Positions 23,330 through 36,639 of a DNA stretch of 64,000 nt are shown here, piece by piece. Source of the DNA: Karalla daura (taxonomy: Eukaryota > Chordata > Actinopteri > Chaetodontiformes > Leiognathidae). Within the stretch, counting starts at the first letter, position 1. Each line of letters starts with the position of its first letter. Under the pieces are notes generated by a model. It saw only the letters and a program-made list of their open reading frames with translations, did no database searches and was not told the DNA's origin. The stretch covers positions 23,672,116 to 23,736,115 of the forward strand of contig CM055198.1 in assembly GCA_029224185.1 (NCBI GenBank), in the 5' to 3' direction. Made by a program: the position numbers and the translations under genes.

Positions 23330-25340
23330 CATCCCACAGTAGAGAACACAGTGTACCAGAGGAGTGATTTATTACACAGAGCTGACAATTCCCAGGACAA
23401 TTACAGCCAGCCTAAGCAACAGGCTGAAAATGGCTTCTCAGAGTGTGTATGTACAAACAGAGATGTACAAGACGCACACAGTGCATGTGTGTGTGAGAGA
23501 GGCTCACTTGTACATCCAAGCTGTGTGCAAACAACAATCACCATCAACTAGGCCCACTTTCCCAAAATTGAGTTTTTTTTGTTAAATGTCAAGCATATTT
23601 AACAAATATGTAAAATATGTTTGTGTTTTAGGTGTGTGAGGCTCTCCCTGAAGCAGCACAGTGACAGCGACTATCTGTTGAGCTCTGAAAGCAGAAGGTA
23701 AATCTCTGGAACACAAAGGCAGAACTAGGCCAGGAGGTGTGTCCAGAGGAGGCGAGGACATGGCGCTGGTTCTTTTCAACACTGCCGTCGCTGAACTAGA
23801 ATTCTCAAACTCAAAGTCAGTGTGAGACTTTAAGACCTACTGACACGATGCGAAACATCAGCATACGCTCTGAAGAAAGTGACCTGGCTCTGTAGCGAAG
23901 TGGCGCCCTGCTCCTGGGTGGCGGGGAGGGAGACACCTACGTTTGTTTTCAGCTCCATCAAAGTTGTTTGGCTTTTTTTTTTTGGTATTTGTGGGTTTGG
24001 TTTGAACTTTGCTGGTCTTTTTTGGTAAATCTGACTCACATGTGATGGCTAAAGTATGATAAAAGAAACACACACATACAGGATGTAGAAAGGATTGGAT
24101 CCATGAATGCTTGCCAATAATAACATATCTCAGGGATGACTGGGCCAACACGAAAGAATGGGAAGCCCCATGAATCATTCAAAGAATGCAATTTCTTATC
24201 CAGAATCTACTGCAGAGTAAATGCATCCAGGCTGTATTATGACATTTGTACAGTCCCAGTGTCATGGGAATACATTATTTTATAAACCCAAGTATTTTGC
24301 TGCAACATAAAACAGCAAAAAGCTAATGTGGGGACGCTGCATAGCACCACTGAAAGATGGATGGTGGCCTGCATGCTGCAGTGTGCAGGCCTGACAGCGT
24401 GCATGTCCCAGCAGGGTTCTACACCAGCACCATAATCACATGCATTTGTTCCCTGTGTTGATGATGCTGGTTTTGCAACAGTCTTTGACATTGGGAATAA
24501 ACAGTCTCCCTTGTATTTTTTTGGAATCACAGTAATCTAAACTATTTTCCCTTGAAAGCTTTGAGTTTGGCAGCGCAGCAGAATGTTAGCTTTATTACAG
24601 CGGCCTTCAGGCACGCCCCAGCATAATGAGTTCAATAACAGCAGAACAATTGCACACATCCAAGTCCATTTAGTCCCAGATCAAACTGAACCAGAGGGTG
24701 CACAGGACGAGTCCTGACACACTTTGCTTCTTCTTACGAACACAAACACAAAGTTGCCATTTATAGCAACGTTTAGTCAAATGTCAGTCTAGGCTGTAAG
24801 ACACATCCAAAGCATGTTGTCGCTGGCATTTGCTTCAGACTTTGCCTGTAATCTATAAAATCAACAATGATGTTACTGAGGAAAAAAGGCAGTTTCTCAG
24901 TCAAGGCAGCTTCAGTTTTACTTTCTTTTGCTGTTGCACTCTTAAAAGGTTATGCTGCACACAGACATGACCAGGGCATGGATATGTTGTGTCAGTTACA
25001 GTCTCCCAGATGTTAGAAAGCATCAATGTTTGGGATTTTAGAAGCTCAAATGTTTTAATTAGTCCTCCTGCAAGTGCACAACTAGGCCACACTATTTAGG
25101 GGAAAAGGTGATTGTGTAATGGCTACGTCAGTATGAGCACACAGACAGCATTATTGTCTCCGTTACAGCTGGTCTGCACTCGATCATCTGTGCAGTCCCA
25201 ACCCCCATAATCTTTACCCAAGGCCATGACAAATTGCTTTCAAGTCAAGAGGGGATCAATATATTTGCCAGTGCTTTCCTCCTACAGCCTTGAATGGGAT
25301 TAGTGAGAAGACAGGGAATGAATTTCAAGTGACACATACA
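23330..25340. other. Non-coding interval, no gene seen
   Basis: No recognisable coding exon, RNA gene or long repeat; short poly-T runs occur near 23573 and 23973. Confidence 0.4.
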
Positions 25341-25343
25341 TAT

Positions 25344-25346
<3 letters not shown>

Positions 25347-25389
<43 letters not shown>
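25347..25389. repeat. (CA)n microsatellite
   Basis: About 21 CA units. A GT run follows at 25655-25679 and CA runs at 26000-26036. Confidence 0.95.
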
Positions 25390-25392
<3 letters not shown>

Positions 25393-26355
25393 AACAAACA
25401 CCACAGAGCACGAGTTCATCACTCCTCCTGCTCACTTCTCAGAAATGACCTGACGACAATCTGCAGGAGACTGGAAGTGATCTCTGCGTGTCTGCACCAC
25501 AGCAATGATGTATGCATGAGGAACATGAGAGAGCAAATGTATGCATGCGTGGGGAGATGGAGGGGCGCGTCCACGCCCAGCTTTACACAAGCATCTCCCA
25601 ACTCACACGCAGCATTTGAATTAGGAAACTCTGCTCAGCTATATGCTGTTATCTGTGTGTGTGTGTGTGTGTGTGTGTGCCCGTGCCCTTGACTGCTGTT
25701 AATCTGAAGATACGTGAACGTATTGTTTCAGCAAACATAAAAACATTTGTGAGGCATTTTTTGTCCTCGAGTTGAGCAGCCCTGTAAAATCAATGATGTG
25801 TTCCTCATCAGAGGTGCTGTCTTGTACATCTGTGTTCCTTGTAGGAAACATCCAGTAATGTCCCAACATGCAGTAATACCAGGTTTCCTTCTAATCTGGC
25901 AGCTGAAGCTGGAGGGTCGGGGGGTGCAGAGGAAGGCAGCAGTGAGGGTGGGGTCCCGTGAAACACACAGCATAAACAAGTGACTCAGCCATGCATAGAC
26001 ACACACACACACACACAAAACACACACACACACACACTGACTAAACAAAGCATTTACGCTCCAAAAATACATTCAAACGCAACAAGCTGACAGCAATTAG
26101 CCACACACGTGTGAAATGTTGCAGACCTCTTTGATCCGCCGAGCACGGCTTGTGAATGTGCCGACTTCCTCCATGAGTGTGTTGGTGTTTGTTCAGGGAA
26201 GAGGTGATGTCAACTGGCAGGAAGTCAGCAGGTGGGAAACAGGAAGAGGAAATGGCCCTTCCAGTAAAGTCCTGTAGAGCGTCTAACAGGATTTTTATAC
26301 CGAGCATCTGGAGCCAGGAATTCATGAGAACAGTATGTAGCATCCGTATGTTCAA

Positions 26356-26357
<2 letters not shown>

Positions 26358-26412
<55 letters not shown>

Positions 26413-26525
26413 GGAAGGGAGGGGGTAGTATCTGCCTCAGTGATGTCATGCAGCGAGAGGCAGACAACCTGGTCCTCGTGTTCCCACCATGCACAGATGA
26501 GACAATGACGCAGCATGACTCTGAA

Positions 26526-26573
<48 letters not shown>

Positions 26574-26586
26574 TGTGTGTGTGTGT
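26358..26586. repeat. Two (GT)n runs in the same orientation
   Basis: GT runs at 26358-26410 and about 26530-26586 flank a unique 119-bp spacer; the second has one AT interruption. A GGGA/GGAGA-rich purine stretch follows at about 26710-26760. Confidence 0.95.
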
Positions 26587-26769
26587 CTATCTGATGCAAG
26601 CTCCCTGTGAAGGACACAGAAAGTGTCAAATTTTCTACACACACACACATTCACAGCACAGACACACAGAGAGATCAAATCATCCTTTGGAAAATATAAG
26701 TGAGCAGGACGGAGAGAGGGAGGGAAGGAGAGGGAAGGAGGGAGAGCTCCTGTGAGGGAGTGGAGCGGG

Positions 26770-27795
26770 GACGGAGGGTGGAAGCAGGGCTGTGAACACT
26801 TGGTGGAGGGGCCCAACATAAAGAAAAGATTTGTGTGCTTCCTCTGGCTGTCATCTCCCTTCCACTGGGAAGAAGTGTGTCAAAGAGTACATTGTTTCTC
26901 TCTATGTAACTGTTTGTGTCTATCCCTCGCCCCCTCCCCGAATCTATCCTCCCTCTCTCTTCCGATCCTTCCACACGTATATCCTCCGTTACCCTCCCCC
27001 TCGAAACAAGCCGTTTAGTTAGGGTGCTGAAAGACAGGAAATGCCTGTAGGTCAAATGAATAAGAAGCGGCAGCTGCCCATGCGTGGTGCGACTCCAGAG
27101 AGATGGAGAAGCATCCCGTCACCACACCCTCCGTCCCTCCAGAGGAGGATGAAGGGACACTGAGGGCTCAGACACGCCACAGACCACCTCTTTGTTGCCC
27201 CGGTGTCATCGCTCCTCCTAGATCACACACACAGACATGCAGACTATGTGGTTACCTGCACAGTATGATGCCTTACACCTCAAGATAGACACCATTCTAC
27301 ATCTCCTCCACTTCTAGTCTTCTAGTGCAAATCTAGGAGTGACATGCATGCCTGTTTAGACTGACCGGAAGCTACAAAAGCCCCGAGATGAGAGTATGTG
27401 TGTGTGTGTGTGTGTGTGGGTGGTGATCTGGTGACACAGGCTCCAGCAGACCTCCACACAGACTGCTTAGCAGATAAGCTAATGGATGGATGGATGTCCA
27501 GTGGACTAGACTAGACCTTCTGGCTTGGCCAGCCAACCTTGTTAAGGTGGTTTGACCTTTGACCCCTGCCTCTCACAATTGTGTGGAGACAGTCCAGATG
27601 CAGCTGCCATCTCAAGCTACAGATCAGCACCTTTGCAGGAATACCACACTGATGTGGGTGGGCCTCAACACAACATAGACTTTAATTTCATTCTATGGGC
27701 TATAGTTCTAATAAGATTAAAGATTAAAAAAAAGAAGAAAAGTCGACTGTATTTGGCTGGTCAAGTAGAGGTCAACAGCCATCATACATCACTGA
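26770..27795. other. Non-coding interval with a SINE tail fragment
   Basis: No gene is recognised. About 27420-27495 carries a SINE-like tail (gctccagcagacctccac, then ATGGATGGATGG) next to a GT run at 27398-27418. Confidence 0.4.
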
Positions 27796-27800
27796 GAATA

Positions 27801-27801
<1 letters not shown>

Positions 27802-27865
<64 letters not shown>
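27802..27865. repeat. (GT)n microsatellite
   Basis: About 32 uninterrupted GT units. Confidence 0.97.
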
Positions 27866-27869
<4 letters not shown>

Positions 27870-28869
27870 TAGGGGGCATGGCCAGGATATGTCAGAATAA
27901 AAAAAGAAAAAGAATGTTTGTATGAGTGTGTGTATGTGTGAGTGTTTCCTGCCGTCCTGGCCCCAGCTGTACCCAGATGGCCTGAGAGCACAGTGTGCAC
28001 AGCTAACAGGGACAAGACAGACACATTCAGACATTCAGCCGGAGCCAATGAGCTGGGAGAACGCTGCGCTCAGACACACGGAAGAACACGTTCACGTATG
28101 AGCCACACACGTCCCGCCCTGTTAAAACAGCCTCCTCTGTTACACTGTACAGGTGCTTTTACTGTACAATCAAATGCGGTGTGACTTGAGTATTCATCAA
28201 CTTCAATTATTGACAGGGTTATTAAACCCTGTGCTAATGGAGGGAGTTACCACCTGACTACACTGAGGTGATTACTGGCAAGCTTGTTCAAGTAAAACCG
28301 GTCCGACTGAGCCAGGAAGGTCTAAGATGACTCATGTCCTGGCTCTTCAAGGCATTTAATAAGCAAATTTATCTTACATTTCCCGTTTCCTGAGCTTCCG
28401 CATATCACAAAGCGTAATTCATGAAAGGAGTATAAATGAAAAGACACCGAGCTGTGACACAGAGCTGTGACGCAGCAGTCGGTTCATATTTTTGTTGTCT
28501 GCGACATAAATGTTCCTTCTCTGTGAACTCGTTATGCAGCTGCTTAATGTGTCCTCTGACGCCTTCAAATCTAAAATGCTTTAACATTTAGCAGCATAAT
28601 TGAAGACGCTCAGACCAGAAACTATTGAACTTTTTTTTACTCAATTAAATGAGTTTTGATGCATTTGTTGCATTTAAATGTTCTGTCTTTCTTCACAATG
28701 TTGTGTGCAGAATGGCGTTATTGCCGGTGTAGCTCAAGCACAAGAGGGTGCAGCACATGGGCCTCTGACTGAAGGCCACACTCATACTCACCACAGATCC
28801 CTCTGCAGTGTCTGTCTGCAGCGTCCTGATTCATCCAAACAAATGCCTACAGGAGATTTCAGGGCGTGC

Positions 28870-29105
28870 ATCATCCCACCTTTTCCAATTTGTCTCCTCT
28901 TAGCTCTCATCTATTTCCTCTTTCTATCACTTTTCCACCCTCCTGCCTCCCCTGCAGCCATCTCCCGTGGGTTAGCATTCTGCGCTTTCATTTTCCTCCA
29001 CCTCCTTCTCCCCGTCCTTTAATATCATCCTCGTTGCTCTGCCGTGATTTCATCCCCCTTTCTCTCTCCTCCTTATCCTGCTCCGCTCTCCCTGTCTCTT
29101 TAGGT
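28870..29105. repeat. Pyrimidine-rich tract on the plus strand
   Basis: About 230 bp dominated by C and T (cctcctgcctcccctgcagc, tttctctctcctccttatcc). It contains several weak CAG 3'-splice-like sites but no convincing exon. Confidence 0.5.
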
Positions 29106-29109
29106 TGGT

Positions 29110-30480
29110 CAGTTCAGCAGGGCCGAGTTACATTCCTGGGATGCCTGCTACATATGGTCCACATTCCAGCCGGTCTGTCGAGAGGCCCTCCGCTCCTCAC
29201 CGCTGGCCGTGCCGAGACCAGCCCAGCACTGAGCATGCTGCAGCACAGCTCCGGCCTAAAATAATCTCAGCGTAGCTTCAGTTCAGCTCAGCATGCTGCT
29301 GCCTTTCACTGATCAGACCTCAGGAGTAAAAGGTCTGACCCCAGCCAAGAAGAGCATCTATCTGAGCATGTGAGAACAAATTCCTCTGGACACACCATTC
29401 TTAGATCAAACACAGATACACACTGGGGATGAATCCCTGGGAAGCATCTCATGGCCTTTTTCGCCCAGTCTGGAAACTGTGTGTGGAACATTACACGAGA
29501 CCAGACATGAACCTGAAGCCACGCTGCAGACAGGTGAACTCATGACATCCATATTCAGCAGATAAAAATATTCATTTGTTGTTACTTTGGCATTTTGTTG
29601 CTAAGTGAGAACTTTTCCAGTGGGCAAGCACACATAAATGCAACATGTGCAGGACATATGAGTATGTGGCTGGACTGATAAACTGCTCGCAGGCCTCTAA
29701 GGAACGGTGGCTCTCTCTCTCTCTCTCTGTCTCTGTCTCTCTCTCTTTTTTCTCTCTCTGCGTATGAGGCAGAGTCAGGGACACAGTTGGAATTCTGTTA
29801 CCAGCTACTATATCTTGGACTTCGCCATGCTGCACACGCCTACACGTCCGTGTCCTGTGCATGTGTGCACATGCAAGCACAGACCGAGAGTTCATCTGTC
29901 TCACGGCACATGCACACACACACGCACGCGCACACACAATCACCCTGCATAAAGCATGACTACACCCTCAGGATACAACCCTCCCACCCACGTCCATCTT
30001 ATATACTTGTTAACCTCTTACCACTGTGTAATGAGATTAGAGGCAACATTGAAATATCAAATTGTAAAGCATGTAAAAACTTCAGCTAAGCTAGTCAGTT
30101 AGCTTTCTGAAGCTGTCTGGGTGTGGCCGTAAAAATGTGCAAGCTCACTGCAGCTACTGCATTTCCACCGCAGATCCTCCCCTCTTTGATTGGCCATCAA
30201 TAACAGTCAATGCTCGGTCCCGCTCGGTACCACACAGTCACTTCATGGGTTGGTCACTCACGAGTTTGAGTTGGGAGGAGAGGAGTGAGTCATCAAACGA
30301 AACATTTTTATACCCGATGGTTCTGATCAATGTCAGAAATCTCTGACGGGGGAAAAACGCTTCCAGATCTCTCTGTGGTTTTTTGGAAAGTTAAGTAAAA
30401 GGCCTGTTAGTCAGGCTAAACCCGTCCCAATTTGCCGACCCACAAATACACACGCACTTGCATGAAATATGGCAAACGCT
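29110..30480. other. Non-coding interval with a CT microsatellite
   Basis: A CT-rich microsatellite lies at about 29710-29758 and interrupted CA repeats at about 29912-29938. No coding exon is recognised. Confidence 0.45.
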
Positions 30481-30482
30481 TA

Positions 30483-30485
<3 letters not shown>

Positions 30486-30519
<34 letters not shown>
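30486..30519. repeat. (CA)n microsatellite
   Basis: About 17 CA units. Confidence 0.9.
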
Positions 30520-30523
<4 letters not shown>

Positions 30524-30669
30524 CACGAGATGAATGCATTCATGTGTAGTCAAAATAAAGACTTTCAGGATGACTTGACATTTGACTCCAGATTACAGGG
30601 CTCACGGACACAAAGTTACTGGCACAAACTCCAGATTCTAATGATTGTGCCCTCTTCGATGCCCTTTGG

Positions 30670-30776
30670 GTGTGTGTGTGTGTGTGTGTGTGTGTGTCCA
30701 GGGCGTGGTGCTTTGGTCGTCACTGCCTGGCGGCTTTATTAATCACACGTAGATAACGACCGTGCCAGCTGACCAC

Positions 30777-30845
<69 letters not shown>

Positions 30846-30861
30846 CACACACACACACAGG
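30670..30861. repeat. Facing (TG)n and (CA)n microsatellites
   Basis: (TG)14 at 30670-30697 and (CA)n at 30779-30861, the latter with a GG interruption near 30844, are 81 bases apart and inverted. Confidence 0.95.
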
Positions 30862-30869
30862 CACAACGC

Positions 30870-32350
30870 GTACGTACTTCACTCCAATGTGGCTCGACAG
30901 TCAAAGGCAGACAGCAAACACTCAACCACGATGGCAACATGGAGAGGAGAGCGAAGCGGCCAGAACTGTACCCATAAGCATCCAACTCCCTCTTCAAGCC
31001 AGCGCAGAGTGGTAGAGGTGTACACAGCCGCAGAATGAGGATGACCCCTCACATGTGATTCCGGTGGGGATTTAAAAGTCATTAAATTCCTGCTCATTAG
31101 CCACAAGCTACCAAAGTTGCAGATTCAGCTTTTTTTGTGAGTTAAAAAAAACCATGACTTCGACGTGCACTTCTAACTCAGAGCAGATTTCATGGAGATG
31201 AAACCGTTGTGCCACGACTCCTTACAACAGAAACAATGTCACGTCCTCCCTGCATACCAGTCTTTGTCACTCATAGCTTAACACGTTTTTCACAGTATCT
31301 TAAGCCAGAGAGGCCTTGTGAATAATACATTTTCATAGTATGGGAAACTTGTAGCAGCACTCCCTGCATGGAGGAGTGAGACATTATCACCACTGTGGTT
31401 AAATCTCTATAAGACAGGCCACAGCCTGGTCATTCTGATGGTTGCATTCTGATAATCCAGATGTGTCCAGCGGTCTGGACTCTGACCGGCCTGCAGCATC
31501 ATGTATAATTCACTGTTCAGGGTAATTTCAGCAGGCCGGGCTCTCCCTCCCTCTCTCAGTAGGTGAGGCTGAAGCCAGCCCTGTGCAACTAGAAAGCATT
31601 TTTGGAGCATCTGCAGCCTCAAAAGTGCATTTTTTTACTGCATCATGTTCAACTTGAAAACAGAGAACACGTCATTACTTTTGCAGTTTAACCTCAAAAG
31701 CTTGTCGGGAGTAGGCAGCAATAGGAACCTCTTAGAAGACAATACAGGGAGGGGAAGAGGCAAATCACAGGCCCACAGCAAAGGGCTGTGATTTGCACAA
31801 GGTCAAGTAATCCATCAGGAAGTTTTATGCCTTGTGAAAATCAGACCCGACAAGGCCCGTGCTGTCATTTGTAAGTCTTATATTGGATGCAGGTGGAGGA
31901 AAACAGCCAGGGGTTGCTAAACAGAAAGCAAAGAGGAGCAGTTGCAGCTGAGCGGCCGGTCCTAATTGAATTATAAACCAGACTCTCCGTGCCGTTTTCA
32001 AGTATTTGAGCTTTGGAACCTGAACTTTGACAAGTTGCCATATTTCAACCCGCTGCCTTCCCTGAAATCTTTAAACTGCCATTGCACAAGCAAAGGGCCC
32101 TGAACGTTACCTATAAAGATTACATAATCCCCACCACCAGAATTCATAGAAAATGGGAGGGCAGAGTACATTGAGTGTCTGAACTTGCAACAAGTCAATG
32201 AGCACAGTGCAACAGACTGTTAATGGGAAAAAAAACATGTAGCAAACTACAATTCACACCAGTAAATCACATGGAAGAACTGGATGACCGTCATCTGTGA
32301 ATCTGATTAATCACACTGTGCTTTAAGAGCTGCATGTATTCCACAGGTTG
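30870..32350. other. Non-coding interval, no gene seen
   Basis: Unique-looking sequence with no recognisable coding exon or long repeat. Confidence 0.4.
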
Positions 32351-32356
32351 ACTCAC

Positions 32357-32454
32357 CCACAGCCACGGACACCTCCGGGGGCTCCTGGAGGATCCTCCTG
32401 ACGCCTGGTGATCGAGAGCAGGTTTAAAGACTCTGCTGAGGGCACCTGGAGATA
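32357..32454 (-). other. Candidate minus-strand exon (unassigned)
   Basis: On the minus strand a very long pyrimidine tract (about 32455-32570) ends in CCCCCCTCAG directly before 32454, and a strong donor GTGAGT follows 32357. The 98-nt segment is open in two frames; one reads YLQVPSAESLNLLSITRRQE. No protein family is recognised. It could be an exon of a non-coding transcript starting at the CpG island near 33.9 kb, perhaps the mir-22 host, or a chance pair of splice-like sites. Confidence 0.3.
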
Positions 32455-32876
32455 CTGAGGGGGGAAAAACAGCATAAGACAGGCTGGAAGAGGGGAAATG
32501 AATGACGCCGAAGGAGGGAGGAAGGGAGGGAGAAGAGGGAGGAGGAAGAGGAGGAGGTGGGGGCAACTCTCCACATCCATGTTGCGCTACAAAAGGGTGG
32601 GGCCTTGAGGAATTCACTCTATCTGCTTTCCTCTCGACTTAAAGCTTATCTTAATGAGACTGTACGGGGTCACTGTGGCCGTGCTCCCCATCATGACTGC
32701 ACGAGCCATCAGGACTGAACTAACCTACTGAGCCCCTCTCCCCCTCTCTCTCTCTCTCGCTCTCTCTCACACACACACACAGGCAAATCACATGGAGATG
32801 GAGCAGCTCCTCAGGCTGCTTAGGTGACACCGTGCAGGCAACTCTGCCTCAATAGACAGATCCGCCCCATCCCACT

Positions 32877-33008
<132 letters not shown>

Positions 33009-33282
33009 AGAAAGAACATAGATGTTATACAGGCCACAGCAGAGCCTCCTTGGGTCCTGACTCCGGAGCCCTGGGTAGAGGATGAAGCTCTGCCTCCTCC
33101 TCCTCCTTCAAAACGTCGCCTCCACAAAAACTTTGTTAAATGAAGTGTCATTCGCAGTGACTCTGCTCCAGGCGGATCCTCTCCGCTTCCTCCGTTTTCT
33201 CTACAGTAGAAATGTGCGCAGTTTTTGCGCCGTGCCTGGGTGAGGTTTGTGCAGATTATTGGGGCTGTGTTCGGACTGTCCC

Positions 33283-33312
33283 TCACCCCCCCCCCCCCCG
33301 CCCCCCCCTCCC
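33283..33312. repeat. Poly-C tract (G-rich on minus strand)
   Basis: About 23 C bases in 24 positions interrupted by one G. The minus strand could form a G-quadruplex. It lies about 550 bp from the CpG island, on the side facing mir-22. Confidence 0.8.
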
Positions 33313-33599
33313 ACACCCAGCAGCTGTAAAGTTGCCACGTCCGAGGCCATTTCACAGACTTATTAAACCCCAAACCTCCCAGGTTCACACAAATATTATG
33401 CAATCAAAATAATACAGGAGAACAAAAAAGCACTTCTCAGCTGCGCGTTAGTCCAGTTAATCTAGGGCTGCTGCTGCTGCGGAGGGTTTAAGGCACAAAG
33501 GTGCGCACATCACGGTGAAAATACATTAGTTATGTAATCTGCTCCTGGGTGGAAATGACTGGACACATTCAATGTGAGCCTCGACCCATCAGGGCTGTT

Positions 33600-33637
33600 C
33601 TCTGTCTGTTCTCCGCCTGTTCTCCGCCTGTTCTCCC
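33600..33637. repeat. Short tandem repeat, 11-bp unit
   Basis: Three tandem copies related to CTGTTCTCCGC. Confidence 0.7.
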
Positions 33638-33819
33638 CCCTCGGTGCAGGAGCCTTATAGAAACCCTCAGCCACACCTTAACTCTCTCAATCAATTATTT
33701 TCCTCTGACAGCTCCAGGGGTTTCGACGAAGTTCACCCCGTGACTGGTTCGTTCCGCTACTAAAACGCTTGAAACCGAATAAAATAAAAATAAATAAAAA
33801 AGAAGGTTGAAATGGTCTC

Positions 33820-34150
33820 CATGCAGGGTTATCCTGCGGCCGCCGCTCGCCGCTCCTCGGGGCTCCCTCCCCGGTCTCTTCTCGGTCCAACTCCGCTCTT
33901 CAAACCGGCTTCTCACTCCGATCAGCTGGCGAGGCCGTGACGTCAGCGCACACGGGCGACCAATCAGGAGCGAGCCGGAAAAAAATCCCTGCTGACGCCC
34001 TCTGCGCACGCACGGTGACGATCGCGCGGTTTGACCAATCACAGCTCAGAGATCCCTGCGAGAGGGGGCGGGGAGCGCGGTGAGCAGCCAATAGAAACGC
34101 GCCCGCCCATGGGAGGCGTTTCAGGCCTGGCCTATGAGCTGCTGGGAAGT
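33820..34150. promoter_or_regulatory. CpG-island promoter with CRE, three CCAAT boxes and NRF1-like site
   Basis: This is the clearest promoter-like block of the window. It is CpG-dense and unique. It contains a perfect palindromic CRE (TGACGTCA, 33938-33945), CCAAT boxes at 33960-33964, 34035-34039 and 34088-34092, and an NRF1-like TGCGCACGCA at 34003-34012. No TATA box is present. CRE is bound by CREB/ATF, CCAAT by NF-Y. The motifs do not fix a direction. Going minus, the next conserved gene is mir-22 and a candidate exon lies at 32357-32454. Going plus, no certain exon was found. Mammalian mir-22 is made from a CpG-island host gene, so this is a reasonable candidate for its fish counterpart, but that link is inference. 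Confidence 0.65.
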
Positions 34151-34339
34151 ATGATGTGGAGCGTGAGGAGGAACTTTTTCTGCACCAACAGGCGACAGAT
34201 ACAACTGAACATAATGAAACTGAATATTTATAGATTGCTGAAGTGAAATGTCTCTACTTCCTGACAGCTCACCGCTCCACAGCTGCTCCAGTGGCACAGG
34301 CTTGTGTGTAAACCAGAGTGTCACACATTTATCCATTCT

Positions 34340-34675
34340 TTCCGTCCGTCCTGGTACTGGTTTGTACCCAGTGGTGCCGCAGGGTAGGGCACATAGGGCG
34401 AGGACAGGGAAAACACCCTGGACAGGTCATTCACTCTTTCCTCAGGGTCATTTACAGTCTTCAGTCAACCTAAACACGCATGTTCTTGGACTGTGAGAGC
34501 ACTCATGTATTCTCTGTGTCAACATGCTAACTCAGTACAGAAATAGATGGATTGAAACTTTGTTGTTCCCTCTGGGAGGTTCCCTTCAGGAATTTCAGGA
34601 AGTGGCATAGGCTGGGATGTGAACCTGTAAACAGTTCCAACCACTAAGTCACCATGTGGCCTTAACGACTCTTCC
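34340..34675 (-). mobile_element. SINE remnant, possibly split by another insertion
   Basis: Read on the minus strand, the head (gacttagtggttggaactg, then caggttcacatcccagcc) lies at about 34610-34670. The body and tail (gactgaagactgtaaatgac, then gacctgtccagggtgtttt) lie at about 34340-34495. Between them is AT-rich sequence with ttgttgttccctctgggagg, which resembles 3' ends of fish LINEs and may be a second insertion. Confidence 0.5.
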
Positions 34676-34839
34676 AGAACAGAAATGTATCAAAATCGAT
34701 CAAAATTTCCTCTAAAATTGCATAAATCATGAGCTTTTCCCCCCCAAATGATTTGACTTTTCTGTGTGGATATAAGAATATCAGCATATAGATATAATAG
34801 ATATTTGAATCAGTTAATCGATAGGAGCAACCCCAGGAT

Positions 34840-35095
34840 CAGAGGTTAGCACAGTAGGTTCACCAGTTAGTTTCCAGGTTGGGCTGATTCTGGATTGGAG
34901 GTTTGCCTTGGACGTATGGGATCCATCTGGGCAAATCACTTTTCTCCCACAGTCCAAAAACATGCAGACTCAGGTCAGCTGGACACTCAGGTGCTGAGTC
35001 TCCAGACTGGTGACCTGTCCAGCTCGTGTTCCCTGCCTTTCACACCAGCAGACCCCACAACACTACTGGACACAAAGCGGGTAAAATAACAAATA
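34840..35095 (+). mobile_element. SINE remnant (DANA/mermaid/V-SINE-like)
   Basis: Head ggttagcacagtaggttcac, middle ccacagtccaaaaacatgc, tail cagactggtgacctgtccag. It is head-to-head with the minus-strand copy at 34340-34675. Confidence 0.55.
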
Positions 35096-35099
35096 TTCT

Positions 35100-36545
35100 T
35101 ATTCAAGATCTGATGCTAAACATTTTTAGCCACTAAATACAGATAACTATGCTTCCAGCAGAACCCTGTTTAAAACAGACATTAGCATGTGGCCTTTTTG
35201 GCTTTGGCACTGTCAGCTAAGGTTATTTAAACAAACTTCTCACTCAGCAGAAGCTCCAGGGTTGCCAGTTTGGGTCTTTCAGCTCTTCCAAAGCCCATGT
35301 TGGAAAAACAAAGGGGTGATCGAGTGTTTTTCCCTGATTCGCTGCCTCTGGACATCTCACACAGCCCTCTGTTTAACATCAACTTGGCAAACATAATCTG
35401 CTTTTCAATCTCACTGTAAAATCCATTTTATACCTTGTATGCTTGTTTTAAAGCAGCTTATGTCCTGTCATTGTCTTTTACTTAATTGTTATTTCACTGT
35501 AGCACGATGTGCATGAACTAACATATTCTGAACATATAAATTAAAAACAGTTTTTGGGGCATACCACAGAACCATAGTGCTGTTTATGTAACAAGAAGCA
35601 AATGTCAAGGCCTCCCATTATGCAATATTTTACAGGACGGTGCTTCATTTGTTCTCGTGAGGCATCAGGACTAGCACTTGGATTTACTGGTCTTTACTCT
35701 TGGCAGTTACCATGGTGTTAATGCTGCTCAGGCAAACGAGGCACTAAAACGGTACGATTCAATTTAAAGCTGAGGTGGACATGCTTTTAACGATCTCTAA
35801 AGAGACACTGCAGGCTGGAACTTTTTTTTTATGATACATGCAAAATTTGCCATCCTAGCTCCCCTTGGAGGTCTCTAGGCTGAAGCCAACCTGTACTACA
35901 GCATTTTAAACTGCCTTCAAACATCGAATTTTGCATCTTTTATTTTTTAAGCAAACAGCATTCCTGTGGTTTGGAGTGGAGTAAGAATCAGCCTCTACTA
36001 CCAAATAAGTGATTGCACTTCTCGTAGACGGAAAACCTCAATTGGTGGCTTGCTTGCTGAAGTCACTACATCTCCACATTTGGGAAAAGAAATAGACTGT
36101 TATGTTTTTCCTTCATACCAGAGGAAGCAAAAAAAACAACAAAAAAAACCAAACATGTAATATTTGTGAGCCAGGTGTGGGGCCAACCTGACTGAAGGTG
36201 AGATGAAAATGGACGCGTTGTAAGTCATTTACATGATAAGATCTTTGCTTGGGAAGATTATCCATGCCTGGATGGAGGGGCTACAGAGTTTGAGGATTAA
36301 ATGTGACATACAGGCATGACTGGCAGGTTTATTCCTGAAACACACGTAACCAGGGCACAGTCTCTGGTCCTGACAGGATGTGTCCATCACTGGATGTACC
36401 TGAAGTCCTCTCAAGCCACTGCAGCGCTGCGTGCAGGAGAGGAACCTCCGCTGCAGTTTCTCATGACTGTTTAATGCAGCGGATTCACAAGAGCATGTTG
36501 CATGTTTGCACGGAATTTGATTTTGAGTGAATATTGGCTCTACTT
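35100..36545. other. Non-coding interval, no gene seen
   Basis: AT-rich with A/T homopolymers near 35821 and 36131. No gene or long repeat is recognised. Confidence 0.4.
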
Positions 36546-36550
36546 CTTCA

Positions 36551-36551
<1 letters not shown>

Positions 36552-36628
<77 letters not shown>
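36552..36628. repeat. (CA)n microsatellite
   Basis: About 38 uninterrupted CA units. Confidence 0.97.
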
Positions 36629-36629
<1 letters not shown>

Positions 36630-36639
36630 CGGCATCACA

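Noticed and set aside
26225..26819. Overlapping frames rich in TH
   Set aside because: They are read-throughs of two GT/CA microsatellites.
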